This document shows positions 32,680 to 41,425 of a stretch of 64,000 nucleotides of DNA, one piece after another (positions within the stretch are counted from its first letter, which is position 1; every line of letters starts with the position of its first letter). This DNA comes from Sphingopyxis sp. TUF1 (GTDB lineage Bacteria > Pseudomonadota > Alphaproteobacteria > Sphingomonadales > Sphingomonadaceae): NCBI RefSeq assembly GCF_036687315.1, contig NZ_CP144683.1, forward strand, positions 868,001-932,000, given 5' to 3'. Position numbers and translations under genes: made by a program. The notes beneath the pieces were generated by a model. The model was not told the origin of the DNA. It did not search any database and saw nothing but the letters and a program-made list of their open reading frames with translations.

Positions 32680-33453
32680 TTATGCGCGGACGTCCAGCCA
32701 GAGCGAAAGGCCCGCAGGCGGATCGGCGGGGGGCACGGCGGCGATGTGGCGCACGGCGTCGGCGCGCGCGCGGTCGAGGATCGCGGCGGGGACGTGCCGC
32801 GGGTGAAAGATATGGTCGGCCTCGCCCAGCAGGCGCGCGGCGCGGAGGGTGAGGTCGTCGGGGTCAGAGCCGGTCAGGCGGATGGTTTCGAGGCGGGACG
32901 GTTGGGCGGCGGTGTCGCTGGCCAGCCAGGCATCGAGCTTGTCCGCCGCGTCGTCATCGAGCGGGTCGAGCGCGCCGCCGGGTGCCAGCGCAGCGTCGAT
33001 CGCGCGGCGGCGGTCGGCGGCGGCGGGCCAGCGCGCCTTCATGGCGGCGCGGGCGGCATAGAGTGCGGTCGCAAGCGCGCCGAGGCGGGCGGGTAGGAAG
33101 GCCTCGATCCGCTGGCGGACGGCCTTGGCCAGACCAGCGGACGCGCCGCCGGTGCCGACGGCGATGGTGACGGGGGCGCGGTCGATGATCGCGGGCGTGG
33201 TGAAATCGCAAAGGTCGGGGCGGTCGACGACATTGACGAGCAGGCCGCGCGCGCGGAGCGCAGCGGCGACAGTGCGCGCTTCGTCTTTGTCGTCGAGCGC
33301 GACGAAGGCGATGGTCGCGCCTTCCTCCCACGCGGCGACGATGTGGCCGCCGGCGCGCCGGATGAGACGCGCCTTGGCGTCGGCGGCCTCCCCTTCGCCG
33401 ACCAGCACGACGGTGCGGTCGGCGAGGTTCAGGAAGATGGGGAGCTGGTGCAT
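32680..33453 (-). CDS. precorrin-2 dehydrogenase / sirohydrochlorin ferrochelatase (siroheme synthase N-domain)
   Basis: A 257-residue Met8p/CysG-N-type enzyme: oxidises precorrin-2 with NAD+ and inserts Fe2+ to form siroheme, the cofactor of sulfite and nitrite reductase. The nucleotide site is LVGEGEAADAKARLIRRAGG near residue 19; NVVDRPDLCDFTTPAIIDRA is the family block with the catalytic Asp. The C-terminal part diverges from CysG and has no full uroporphyrinogen methyltransferase. ATG 33453 is the start; the 14 residues encoded upstream (to 33495) come from a family D repeat. Confidence 0.88.
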   Translation of the reverse strand: MHQLPIFLNLADRTVVLVGEGEAADAKARLIRRAGGHIVAAWEEGATIAFVALDDKDEARTVAAALRARGLLVNVVDRPDLCDFTTPAIIDRAPVTIAVGTGGASAGLAKAVRQRIEAFLPARLGALATALYAARAAMKARWPAAADRRRAIDAALAPGGALDPLDDDAADKLDAWLASDTAAQPSRLETIRLTGSDPDDLTLRAARLLGEADHIFHPRHVPAAILDRARADAVRHIAAVPPADPPAGLSLWLDVRA

Positions 33454-33470
33454 GAATTCGCCCTCTTTCT

Positions 33471-33553
33471 CGTCATGCCGGACTTGATCCGGCATCCATG
33501 ATCCCTACCGCGCCGTTGGATCATGGACCCCGGATCAAGTCCGGGGTGACGAA
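33471..33553. repeat. family D inverted-repeat element
   Basis: CGTCATGCCGGACTTGATCC (33471-33490) faces the right arm ACCCCGGATCAAGTCCGGGG (ends about 33547, then TGACG) across GGCATCCATGATCC and GGATCATGG. It lies between lysA and the siroheme gene. Confidence 0.85.
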
Positions 33554-33594
33554 GAAAAGATAGCGCCGCTGCGTATTCTCGCAACCGCGCCGTA

Positions 33595-34854
33595 TCAATC
33601 AATCCAGTCGGGCACCCGCTCCGCCGCCATGATCGTACCCGCGGCGATGCGGTCGGCGACGATGACGTAGCGATCCCCGTCGACCAGCACCTCGGGAACG
33701 AGGCTGCGGCTGTTGTAGGTCGAGGCCATGGTCGCGCCATAGGCCCCCGCACTTCGGAACACCGCGAGATCGCCCGATTCCACCCGGTCGGTCACGCGGT
33801 CGCGGGCAAAGGTGTCGCCGGTCTCGCACACCGGGCCGACGATTGACGCGGTCATTTTTTCACCCGTCGGCTTCACCGCGACGAAATCGTGATAGGCATC
33901 GTAGAGCGCAGGGCGCGCGAGGTCGTTCATCGCGGCGTCGACGATGACGAAGGGGTTGGTCGCGCCGGGCTTGACCCACAGGACTTCGGTCAAAAGCACG
34001 CCGGTGTTGCCCGCGATGACTCGGCCCGGTTCGAACATCAGCGTGACGTCCCAATCCTTTGTCACGCGCGCAACCATCGCGCCATAATCGGCCATGCTGG
34101 GCGGATTATCCCCCGGCCGGTACGACACACCGAGCCCGCCGCCGAGATCGACGTGGGTGATGCTGTGCCCCGCGGCGCGCAGGTCGGCGACGAGGCGGCC
34201 GAGCCGTTCGAACGCGGCCTCGAGTGGATCGAGACTGGTCAGCTGGCTGCCGATATGCACTGCAATGCCGCGCATATTGAGCCCCGGCAGCGCCGCCAGC
34301 CGCGCGAAGATTTCAGGCGCGACATCGATGCCGACGCCGAACTTGCTGTCGGCCTTGCCGGTCGAAATCTTGGCATGGGTGCCGGCGTCGACATCGGGAT
34401 TGACGCGCAGCACGGCGGGCGCCGTCATCTCCTTTTTCAGCGCGATTTCGGAGAGTGCGACGCCTTCGGGTTCATGTTCGATGTTGAACTGCCCGATGCC
34501 GCGGTCGAGCCCCTGCGCGAGTTCGGCGCGGGTCTTGCCGACGCCCGAAAAGACGATGTCTCCGGGCGCCATTCCCGAGGCGAGCGCGCGTTCGAGCTCG
34601 CCGCCCGAGACGACGTCGGCGCCATAACCCTGCCGCGCGAGAACGCGCAGGACGCCGAGGTTGGGGTTGCTCTTGATCGCGAAGGCGAGATGCTTGCGCG
34701 GCACGTCCTTCAGCGCGGCGCGAAATTCCTGCGCATGGGCTTCGAGCATTGCGCGCGAATAGACATAGGCGGGGGTGCCGACTTCCTCGGCGATTTGCGA
34801 CAGCGGGATGTCTTCGGCGTGGAGGACGCCGTTACGAAGGGCAAAATGATCCAT
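33595..34854 (-). CDS. lysA: diaminopimelate decarboxylase
   Basis: A 419-residue PLP enzyme that decarboxylates meso-diaminopimelate to lysine, the last step of lysine synthesis. The PLP lysine is in LAFAIKSNPNLGVLR near residue 60; VDLGGGLGVSY, EPGRVIAGNTG and the second-subunit CETGDTFARDR are present. Length fits the family. It lies downstream of argH and the lipoprotein gene on the same strand, a common sphingomonad order, though a family F repeat separates it from the lipoprotein. Confidence 0.96.
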   Translation of the reverse strand: MDHFALRNGVLHAEDIPLSQIAEEVGTPAYVYSRAMLEAHAQEFRAALKDVPRKHLAFAIKSNPNLGVLRVLARQGYGADVVSGGELERALASGMAPGDIVFSGVGKTRAELAQGLDRGIGQFNIEHEPEGVALSEIALKKEMTAPAVLRVNPDVDAGTHAKISTGKADSKFGVGIDVAPEIFARLAALPGLNMRGIAVHIGSQLTSLDPLEAAFERLGRLVADLRAAGHSITHVDLGGGLGVSYRPGDNPPSMADYGAMVARVTKDWDVTLMFEPGRVIAGNTGVLLTEVLWVKPGATNPFVIVDAAMNDLARPALYDAYHDFVAVKPTGEKMTASIVGPVCETGDTFARDRVTDRVESGDLAVFRSAGAYGATMASTYNSRSLVPEVLVDGDRYVIVADRIAAGTIMAAERVPDWID

Positions 34855-34881
34855 TGAATGCAGTCCTAGTCATATTTTTTT

Positions 34882-34964
34882 CCCGTTCGCATCGAGCGAA
34901 GTCGAGATGCCCCTCGGAACGGAGCTACACCGATGGGTGTCTCGACTTCGCTCGACACGAACGG
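34882..34964. repeat. family F inverted-repeat element
   Basis: CCCGTTCGCATCGAGCGAAG TCGAGA faces TCTCGACTTCGCTCGACACG AACGG; the arms pair over about 25 bases around GGAACGGAGCTACACC. Shares the CCGTTCG edge with family E. Only one copy is seen. Confidence 0.8.
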
Positions 34965-34985
34965 ATCAGATAAGTTCGGTTTGAC

Positions 34986-35237
34986 TCAGCCCGGAGGCGG
35001 CAGGTCGAAATCGTCGGGTTCGCGTTGTTCGGATCGTTTGAGAAGTTCGTCGCTGCGCGCGGGCCGGGCCTGCGCGTCAGGCGTCGTAAGCTCCTCGGTA
35101 GTCGGGGCGCGGTTGGCGCCGATGGGAACGACGGCGGCCGGCTGATTCGCCGGCGGCTTCAGATCTTCCTTGGCCCCGCACGCGCCGAGCAGCGCGGGGG
35201 CGGTCAGCATGGCTAGGATATGGTGGCGGTTCGGCAT
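34986..35237 (-). CDS. small lipoprotein (LptM-like position) between argH and lysA
   Basis: An 83-residue protein with lipoprotein signal [20 protein letters not shown]; the lipobox is LGAC followed by Gly. The mature part is Pro/Asp/Glu-rich and disordered, ending DDFDLPPPG. Its ATG overlaps the TGA of argH (ATGA), so it is translationally coupled. LptM/YifL-like lipoproteins at lysA loci help LptD assembly in E. coli; position and size suggest kinship but sequence alone does not prove it. Confidence 0.82.
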   Translation of the reverse strand: MPNRHHILAMLTAPALLGACGAKEDLKPPANQPAAVVPIGANRAPTTEELTTPDAQARPARSDELLKRSEQREPDDFDLPPPG

Positions 35238-36640
35238 CAATCCTGTCCCTGGAGTGCGGCGCGCGCCGCGGCGATGGCCTGCCTTACCCGCTCGGGAGCG
35301 GTTCCGCCATAGCTGGTGCGGCTGGCGACCGACGCCTCGACCGTGAGCGCGGCGAGAACGTCGGGGGTCACGGCGGCGTGGATCGCGGCCGCGTCGGCGG
35401 CGGGCAGCGCGGGCAGCTCGACGCCCAGCTCCTCGGCGCGCTTGACGCAGGCGCCGACGACATGATGCGCCTCGCGGAACGGCAGCCCCGCCTCGCGCAC
35501 CAGCCAGTCGGCAAGGTCGGTCGCGGTCGAATAGCCCGACGCGGCGAGCGCGCGCATCCGGTCGGTGCGAAAGGTCAAGGTTTCGACCATGCCGGTCATT
35601 GCCGCGAGCGACAGCGCAAGCGCGTCGAACGCGCCGAAGAGCGTTTCCTTGTCGTCCTGCAAATCCTTTGAGTAAGTGAGCGGCAACCCCTTCACGATCA
35701 CGGCGAGCCGCTGGAAAGCACCGAGCAGCAGACCCGCGCGCCCGCGCACCAGTTCGGCGGCGTCGGGGTTGCGCTTTTGCGGCATGATCGAGCTGCCCGT
35801 CGACCAAGCGTCGGGGAGCGCGACGAAACCGAAGGGCTGGCTGGCCCAGATGACGATTTCCTCGGCGAGGCGCGACAGATGGATAGCGGCGATCGACGCG
35901 GCGGCGCAAAATTCCAGCGCGAAGTCGCGGTCCGAAACCGCGTCGATGCTGTTCGCCATCGGGCGGTCGAAGCCGAGCGCGGCGGCGGTGGCATCGCGGT
36001 CGAGCGGGAAGCTGGTGCCCGCGAGCGCCGCGGCGCCGAGCGGCGATTCGTTGAGCCGCGCGCGCGCGTCGGCGAAACGGCCGCGGTCGCGGCGCGCCAT
36101 TTCGACATAGGCGAGCAGATGGTGGCCGAGCGTCACTGGCTGCGCGACCTGCAAATGCGTGAAGCCCGGCATGATGCTGTCGGCATATTCGTCGGCGCGC
36201 CGAAGCAGCCCCGCCTGAAGCGCGGCGAGCCAGGCGTCGATGCGATCGCACGCGGTGCGCGTCCACAGGCGGAAATCGGTCGCGACCTGGTCGTTACGCG
36301 ACCGCGCCGTGTGGAGCCGCCCGGCGGGTTCGCCGATCAGCTCCTTCAGCCGCGCCTCGACGGTCATGTGGATGTCCTCGAGGCTGAGGTCGACGGGCAC
36401 GCCGTTCGCGGCAAATTCTTCGGCGATCTGGGCAAGGCCGCGGTCGATCGCTGCCGCATCGTCCGCGGTGATGATTCCAGTTGCCCCGAGCATCGCGGCG
36501 TGGGCGCGGCTGGCGGCGATATCCTCTTCCCAAAGCCGCTTGTCGATCGGGATCGAGGCGTTAATCTCTTGCATGATCGCCGCAGGACCGCCACCGAAGC
36601 GGCCGCCCCACATGCTGTTGCTGTCCGGAGTATTCGCCAT
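35237..36640 (-). CDS. argH: argininosuccinate lyase
   Basis: A 467-residue enzyme of the fumarase/aspartase superfamily: argininosuccinate to arginine and fumarate. The signature loop is [20 protein letters not shown] near residue 275, with the catalytic Ser in it; [10 protein letters not shown] starts the protein and [16 protein letters not shown] is in the substrate site. The start at 36640 ([13 protein letters not shown]) gives the normal length; the long upstream extension overlaps the TlpA gene. The 5' end overlaps the divergent TlpA gene by 29 bases. Confidence 0.96.
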   Translation of the reverse strand: MANTPDSNSMWGGRFGGGPAAIMQEINASIPIDKRLWEEDIAASRAHAAMLGATGIITADDAAAIDRGLAQIAEEFAANGVPVDLSLEDIHMTVEARLKELIGEPAGRLHTARSRNDQVATDFRLWTRTACDRIDAWLAALQAGLLRRADEYADSIMPGFTHLQVAQPVTLGHHLLAYVEMARRDRGRFADARARLNESPLGAAALAGTSFPLDRDATAAALGFDRPMANSIDAVSDRDFALEFCAAASIAAIHLSRLAEEIVIWASQPFGFVALPDAWSTGSSIMPQKRNPDAAELVRGRAGLLLGAFQRLAVIVKGLPLTYSKDLQDDKETLFGAFDALALSLAAMTGMVETLTFRTDRMRALAASGYSTATDLADWLVREAGLPFREAHHVVGACVKRAEELGVELPALPAADAAAIHAAVTPDVLAALTVEASVASRTSYGGTAPERVRQAIAAARAALQGQD

Positions 36641-37235
36641 CCGCCGCGTTCCAAATCCGTCGCTGTTGATCCTGGGCCTGTTGCTGGCCGGATCGGTCGC
36701 GGGCTGCGATAGGGAAAAGGCGGGCGGCGGGCAAGCCGCGCAAGGCGAAGCAAATGTTTCCACAAGCCAAGCGAAGGGCGTCGGCGCGTTCGAATATATG
36801 ATCGACCGCAGCCACAAGGGCGCGGCGGCGCCGACGGCGGCCTTCACCGGCCCCGACGATGCGCCCGTGACGCTGGCGGCCTTTCGCGGAAAGCCCTTGC
36901 TCGTCAATCTGTGGGCGACGTGGTGCGCGCCGTGCATCGCCGAAATGCCGACGCTCGATGCGCTTGCAGCGGCGCGCCGCGACGACATGCAAGTGATCGC
37001 GGTCGCACAGGATTTGCAGGGGGCCGAGGTCGTCGATCCCTGGTTCCAGAAGGCAGGGCTGACGGCGCTGCAACCCTATCTCGATCCCGAGAACGGCCTG
37101 CTCGATGCCGCGAACAGCGCGTTGCCGACGAGTATTTTTTACGATGGCGAGGGGCGCGAACTGTGGCGCGTGGTCGGCGCGATCGACTGGCAGGGGGATG
37201 AGGCGAAGGCGTTGCTGGCGGAGGGCGGGGTTTAG
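36612..37235 (+). CDS. TlpA-family thioredoxin-like lipoprotein
   Basis: A 207-residue membrane-anchored thiol-disulfide protein. The N-terminus ([14 protein letters not shown]) has a lipobox-like AGC, so lipid anchoring is likely. The thioredoxin fold has [18 protein letters not shown] (WCAPC active site) near residue 103, and a cis-Pro in [11 protein letters not shown]. TlpA proteins reduce periplasmic disulfides for cytochrome c/oxidase assembly. ATG 36612 is used, which makes the gene overlap argH head-to-head; the start could be slightly further in. Confidence 0.85.
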   Translation: MLLLSGVFAIRRVPNPSLLILGLLLAGSVAGCDREKAGGGQAAQGEANVSTSQAKGVGAFEYMIDRSHKGAAAPTAAFTGPDDAPVTLAAFRGKPLLVNLWATWCAPCIAEMPTLDALAAARRDDMQVIAVAQDLQGAEVVDPWFQKAGLTALQPYLDPENGLLDAANSALPTSIFYDGEGRELWRVVGAIDWQGDEAKALLAEGGV

Positions 37236-37240
37236 GATAA

Positions 37241-37330
37241 TCGTCGTCCCCGCGAAGGCGGGGGCCGCCGTCGTTCTACGCAACCACGCAGGAATAGGCC
37301 GATTGCGGCCCCCGCCTTCGCGGGGGCGAT
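37241..37330. repeat. family C inverted-repeat element
   Basis: CGTCGTCCCCGCGAAGGCGG (from 37242) and the right arm CCCCCGCCTTCGCGGGGGCG (37309-37328) are separated by about 48 bases. It lies between the convergent TlpA and gpsA genes and fills the gap. Confidence 0.85.
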
Positions 37331-37337
37331 GGCCTGC

Positions 37338-38339
37338 TTATCCCGGATGCGCCTCGTCGCCGACGCTCGATTTGAGGAGCCCGCGGAAGACGTCCATCGC
37401 CGTCCGCTTGCCCTGCGTCACGTCGAACACGTCGCGCGCGATCGGCATCGCGATGCCGTGGCGGTCGGCGAGCGCCATCACCGTCGGCGCGCTTTTGACG
37501 CCCTCCGCGACCATGTTCATACCCGCGATGATGTCGTCGATCGGGCGCCCCTTGCCGAGTTCGACCCCGACGTGGCGGTTGCGCGACAGGGGGCTGGTGC
37601 AAGTGGCGATGAGGTCGCCCATGCCGGTGAGCCCGGCAAAGGTTTCGGGGCGCCCGCCCATCGCGAAACCAAGGCGCGTGATTTCGGCGAGGCCGCGCGT
37701 CATCAGCCCGGCGCGCGTATTGTCCCCTGCCCCCAGCCCGTCGCCCATGCCGACCGCGATCGCGATTATATTCTTGAGCACCCCGCCAAGCTCGCAGCCG
37801 AGCAGGTCGGTGTTGGTGTAGACGCGGAACAGGCCCGAATGGAACAGCGGCTGAAGCGCGCGGACGACGATCTCATCCTCCATCGACAGCACGCTCGCCG
37901 CCGCCTGTCCGGTCATGATTTCGCGCGCGAGATTCGGCCCGGTGAGAACGCCGACGGGGTGGCCGGGCAGCACCTCCTCGATCAATTCGGTCATGCGCTT
38001 GCCCGAGGCGAGTTCGAGCCCTTTGGTGAGGCTGATGACGGGCACCCAGGGGCGAAGGTGGTCGCGGGCTTCCTCCAGCACGCTGCGGAAACTGTGCGAG
38101 GGCACGCCCATGACGAGAACATCGGCTCCGGCGACGACTTCGGCGATGTCGCTCGTCGCGGCGAGCGCGGGGGGCAGCTTGATGCCGGGCAGATATTTAT
38201 GATTTTCGTGATCGCGGTTGATGCCATCGACCGTTTCGGCATCGCGCGCCCAGAGCTGTATCGGCGCGTTGCGCGACACCACCGCGGCGACCGTCGTCCC
38301 CCAGCTGCCCCCTCCGAGCAAGCCCACTTTGAGGCGCAT
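37338..38339 (-). CDS. gpsA: NAD(P)-dependent glycerol-3-phosphate dehydrogenase
   Basis: A 333-residue enzyme reducing dihydroxyacetone phosphate to sn-glycerol 3-phosphate for phospholipid synthesis. The NAD(P) site is GLLGGGSWGTTVA near residue 6; the catalytic lysine region is GVLKNIIAIAVGMGDGLGAG, and NTRAGLMTRGLAEI and GLTGMGDLIATCTS are family blocks. The start at 38339 has GGGGAGAG upstream; the frame runs on into a family D repeat, which is not coding. It supplies substrate for the PlsB encoded about 7 kb away. Confidence 0.95.
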   Translation of the reverse strand: MRLKVGLLGGGSWGTTVAAVVSRNAPIQLWARDAETVDGINRDHENHKYLPGIKLPPALAATSDIAEVVAGADVLVMGVPSHSFRSVLEEARDHLRPWVPVISLTKGLELASGKRMTELIEEVLPGHPVGVLTGPNLAREIMTGQAAASVLSMEDEIVVRALQPLFHSGLFRVYTNTDLLGCELGGVLKNIIAIAVGMGDGLGAGDNTRAGLMTRGLAEITRLGFAMGGRPETFAGLTGMGDLIATCTSPLSRNRHVGVELGKGRPIDDIIAGMNMVAEGVKSAPTVMALADRHGIAMPIARDVFDVTQGKRTAMDVFRGLLKSSVGDEAHPG

Positions 38340-38409
38340 ATGTCTCTCCCCTGTTTTCAGGGGAGAGTGGCGCGCGATCGGGAGGTTGGCAAGCGGGCTA
38401 TCTTCTTCC

Positions 38410-38480
38410 TCATGCCGGACTTGATCAGGCATCCATTCCTTCGGCGCTGTCATGGACCCCGGATCAAGTCCGGGGTGAAG
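38410..38480. repeat. family D inverted-repeat element
   Basis: TCATGCCGGACTTGATCAGG and the right arm CCCCGGATCAAGTCCGGGGT, 71 bases in all, between the hydrolase and gpsA. Confidence 0.85.
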
Positions 38481-38488
38481 AGGCGGGG

Positions 38489-39421
38489 CTAGTGCTCCGC
38501 CAGGAACGCCCGCTGGATTTCCGCCGTCGCCTTCGGATCCTCGATCATCGGGACGTGCGCGACATGGTCGAAGATGTGGGCGCGGCTGTTCGCAATGCCC
38601 GATTCCAGCACCGCGACGCAGCTGACGTCGATCAGCTTGTCGTGGCGCCCCCAGAGGATCAGCGTCGGCACTTTCACCTTGTGCAGGTCGTCGTTGAGCG
38701 GCGCCTGCTCCATCTCGTCGGCGATGGTCCAGAATATCTTGTCGAGCAGGTCGCGGTGGCGCAGCGCGTCCGCGTAGATCACCGGCTTCAGCCGCGCGGG
38801 GACGTAGGTCGGCTTGCGTACGACGAAGGCCATGAGGCGATCGGCGTCCTCCAGATTGGCGAGGACGAGCGGGTTATAGTCGCGGTTGGCAGCCAGCTTT
38901 TGCAGCTCGCTTTCGTCGGCGCCGACGACGCCAGCATTGTTCATCAGCGTCAGCGTGCGCAGGCGATCGGGATAGTCGATCGCAAAACGCAGCGCGATCC
39001 AGCCGCCCATGCTGTTGCCGCCCAGATGCGGGCGCTCGATGCCGAGCGCATCGAGGAAGGCCTTGAGCCGCGCGGCCTGGCTCGAAACGTCGAAGGGCAA
39101 TTCGCCGTCGCGGTCATTTTCGCCGAACCCCGGCAGGTCGGGGGCGATCAGGCGGTAATCGCGCGTCATCCACGGCGCGTAGAAGGCCCAGTGATCCTTG
39201 TCGGCGCCGAAGCCGTGGACCATCACGAGGGTGGGCTTCGCCGGATCGCCGCCCTCCAGATAGGGCCAGGTGCGGCCATCGACGATGATGCTTTTGCGCA
39301 CCAGCCGCGCGCGGCGGCGCATCACCGTGCGCATCATCTGCACCAGCTGTTCGGGAAAGAGGAAATAGAAGAGCGCGAGGGCGATGAGCGGCGCGAAGAT
39401 CAGGGTGAGGAGAATTTTCAT
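38489..39421 (-). CDS. alpha/beta-hydrolase with N-terminal membrane anchor
   Basis: A 310-residue protein. The N-terminal helix (LTLIFAPLIALALFYFLF) anchors it to the membrane, followed by an alpha/beta-hydrolase: oxyanion motif VMVHGFGADKDHW, nucleophile elbow GGNSMGGWIALRFA, acid in LWGRHDKLIDV and the catalytic His in HVAHVPMIEDP. It resembles lipase/esterase or epoxide-hydrolase-like proteins (ABHD-type). Substrate unknown. The start at 39421 removes an antisense extension. Followed closely by a family D element. Confidence 0.87.
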   Translation of the reverse strand: MKILLTLIFAPLIALALFYFLFPEQLVQMMRTVMRRRARLVRKSIIVDGRTWPYLEGGDPAKPTLVMVHGFGADKDHWAFYAPWMTRDYRLIAPDLPGFGENDRDGELPFDVSSQAARLKAFLDALGIERPHLGGNSMGGWIALRFAIDYPDRLRTLTLMNNAGVVGADESELQKLAANRDYNPLVLANLEDADRLMAFVVRKPTYVPARLKPVIYADALRHRDLLDKIFWTIADEMEQAPLNDDLHKVKVPTLILWGRHDKLIDVSCVAVLESGIANSRAHIFDHVAHVPMIEDPKATAEIQRAFLAEH

Positions 39422-39571
39422 GGGCAGCGCGCCATCGTCGATGTCCTTGTTCCGAAGCCGCGATGATAGGGGCAAGAAAATCGCCTTGTCACCTCCCTTT
39501 ACGCGCGCGCCCGATTGACCGCTGCGCCAACGCTTGCAAAGATCGTTGCGATTTCCGGGGGGAAGCGAAAG

Positions 39572-40546
39572 ATGATCAGAGACTTGCTGCAATGGGTGCT
39601 TAAAAATCTGGGCTTCGAAGCCAATTTTCAGGCTGAGATATTTCCGTTCATCGCGCAGGCGCTGTTCGGTATTCTGGCGGCGATCGCCGCCTGGTACCTG
39701 ATCCATCGCGGGCAACAGAAATCGGCCGAGGAAAACCGCCGGATCGAACGCGCGCGGATGCTGCACGATCTGGACCGCGAATATGAAACGATCATGGCGA
39801 CCCGGTGCATCATCGTGGACCAAGGCGACTATCATCTGCCCGAACTGCACGCCGCCAAGGACGCACGATCAGGGTTCAAGGCGCTGAACAACAACAAGGT
39901 CGCCGACGACGACAAATGCCTGTTCGAGCTGGTGCTGACGCGCCACGTCCCCTGGCGCGCGCTCCCCGATCGCGGCAGCGACAATGGCCCCAACCGTTAT
40001 CTTTATATCAACGGGGCGCGGCACGTGCTGGTGGCGGACGGTTATTTCACCGACACGCTGACGCTGCACAAGGTCATTTCCTGGTCCAAGCGGGTCGCCA
40101 GCGGCATTCACGCGCAAATCATCGACACGAGCGACGTGTGCGACATGTGGCGGCACATATTGCCTTGGGCCAAGGACAATCGCTTTGCCTTTATGGCGGC
40201 GTTTTTCGGAGCATCGACGCAGGTCGTCCTGAAAGAGGAAAGCGAGGAGAAGGACTGGCTGAGCCGGACGCTGGTTCGCGCGGGCCGCCACGTTGGCGCA
40301 TCCGACGAAACGCCGAGCCCGTTCAACCAGGCCATCCCGCGGAACTGGTCAGGCGACGTCGGGCCGCTTTATTTCCTGATCCGCACCGTGCTGGAACAGG
40401 CGTTCGCAAACGAACGGGTAGAGATTCTGCACTATGTCGGGCTCGACCAGCGGCTGTTGCCCGATCTGGTGGTCGGCGACGGGAATGGTGCGGCGTCAGG
40501 CCTGGACCCCGTCGTCGAGAAAGTCCTGTTCGGCGCCGCCCGCTGA
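39572..40546 (+). CDS. hypothetical protein with one N-terminal membrane helix
   Basis: A 324-residue protein. One membrane segment (IAQALFGILAAIAAWYLI, about residues 27-44), then a basic helix (RRIERARMLHDLDREYETIM) and a long soluble region with no recognisable motif; QQKSAEENRRIERAR follows the helix. DUF4760-like signalling proteins have a similar start, but the match is not firm. GGGGGGAAG precedes the ATG. It faces the lipase gene convergently with 16 bases between. Confidence 0.72.
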   Translation: MIRDLLQWVLKNLGFEANFQAEIFPFIAQALFGILAAIAAWYLIHRGQQKSAEENRRIERARMLHDLDREYETIMATRCIIVDQGDYHLPELHAAKDARSGFKALNNNKVADDDKCLFELVLTRHVPWRALPDRGSDNGPNRYLYINGARHVLVADGYFTDTLTLHKVISWSKRVASGIHAQIIDTSDVCDMWRHILPWAKDNRFAFMAAFFGASTQVVLKEESEEKDWLSRTLVRAGRHVGASDETPSPFNQAIPRNWSGDVGPLYFLIRTVLEQAFANERVEILHYVGLDQRLLPDLVVGDGNGAASGLDPVVEKVLFGAAR

Positions 40547-40562
40547 TCGGGAAGCGCGACCG

Positions 40563-41423
40563 TCAGCGTCGCTCGAGAGGCGCGACGTGCGCGTCGAACC
40601 AGCCGATCAGGTCACCCAGCACCGCGGCCTGTTCGGGCTCGTTGTAGATTTCGTGGAACAGGCCGGGATAGATTTCGAGGCGCTTGTCGACCGAGCCGAC
40701 ATGGTCGAACAGGTACCGCGAACCTGCGGGGGCGGTCAGGCGGTCGGCCCCGCCGTGCTGGATAAGGATCGGCAGGCGGATTTTCGGCGCGTCGGCCTGC
40801 GCGACCGCCATCGCGTCCATGAATTCCTTGCCCAATCGCGCGCCGATCTTGCCGTCGTATACGAGCGGATCGGCCTTGTAGGCCTCGACGACGGCAGGGT
40901 CGCGGCTGACGCCGTTCGCATCGAGTGACAGGACGCCCAAACGCGGAAAGAAGCGCGACAGGAAGCGGCTGATCCAGACGGTGAAGCGCGACGGCGGCTC
41001 GGCGGGCAGGATTGCGGGGCCCGAGAGCGCGGCGGCAACGAACGCCTGCTGGCGCTCGATCAGGAACAGCGTCGCGATCAGCCCGCCCATGCTGTGCCCC
41101 AGGAGCAGGCGCGGCGTATCGCCATGGTTGATCCCGGCCAAGGCGAGCAGCTCGGCCATGCCGTCGAGATAGGCCGAGAAGCGCGGGACATAACCGCCCT
41201 CGCCATCCGAACGGCCGTGCCCCCAATGATCGACGGCGTAGACCGCATAGCCCGCGTCGGTCAGCCGCTTTGCGACATGGGCATAGCGCCCGGCATGTTC
41301 GGCATAGCCGTGTGCGAGAAGCACGATCGCTTTGGGCAGGCTTTCGGGTAGCCAGCGGGTGACGCGGAGCTTCGCGCCTGCGCCCGCAGATTCGGCCGGA
41401 AGGATCACCGCACCGGCCGCCAT
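40563..41423 (-). CDS. monoacylglycerol-lipase-like alpha/beta-hydrolase
   Basis: A 286-residue serine hydrolase of the lysophospholipase/monoacylglycerol lipase (Hydrolase_4) family: HGYAEHAGRYAHVAKRL near residue 39, VDHWGHGRSDG, nucleophile elbow LLGHSMGGLIATLF near residue 110, ILIQHGGADRLTAP with the Asp, and the catalytic His in YPGLFHEIYNE. It could release glycerol and fatty acid from lipid breakdown products made by the patatin. It starts 2 bases after the patatin stop, so the two are co-transcribed. Confidence 0.9.
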   Translation of the reverse strand: MAAGAVILPAESAGAGAKLRVTRWLPESLPKAIVLLAHGYAEHAGRYAHVAKRLTDAGYAVYAVDHWGHGRSDGEGGYVPRFSAYLDGMAELLALAGINHGDTPRLLLGHSMGGLIATLFLIERQQAFVAAALSGPAILPAEPPSRFTVWISRFLSRFFPRLGVLSLDANGVSRDPAVVEAYKADPLVYDGKIGARLGKEFMDAMAVAQADAPKIRLPILIQHGGADRLTAPAGSRYLFDHVGSVDKRLEIYPGLFHEIYNEPEQAAVLGDLIGWFDAHVAPLERR

Positions 41424-41425
41424 GC

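Noticed and set aside
37276..37602. Minus-strand frame near the family C element at the gpsA end
   Set aside because: It is an alternative frame of gpsA and repeat sequence.
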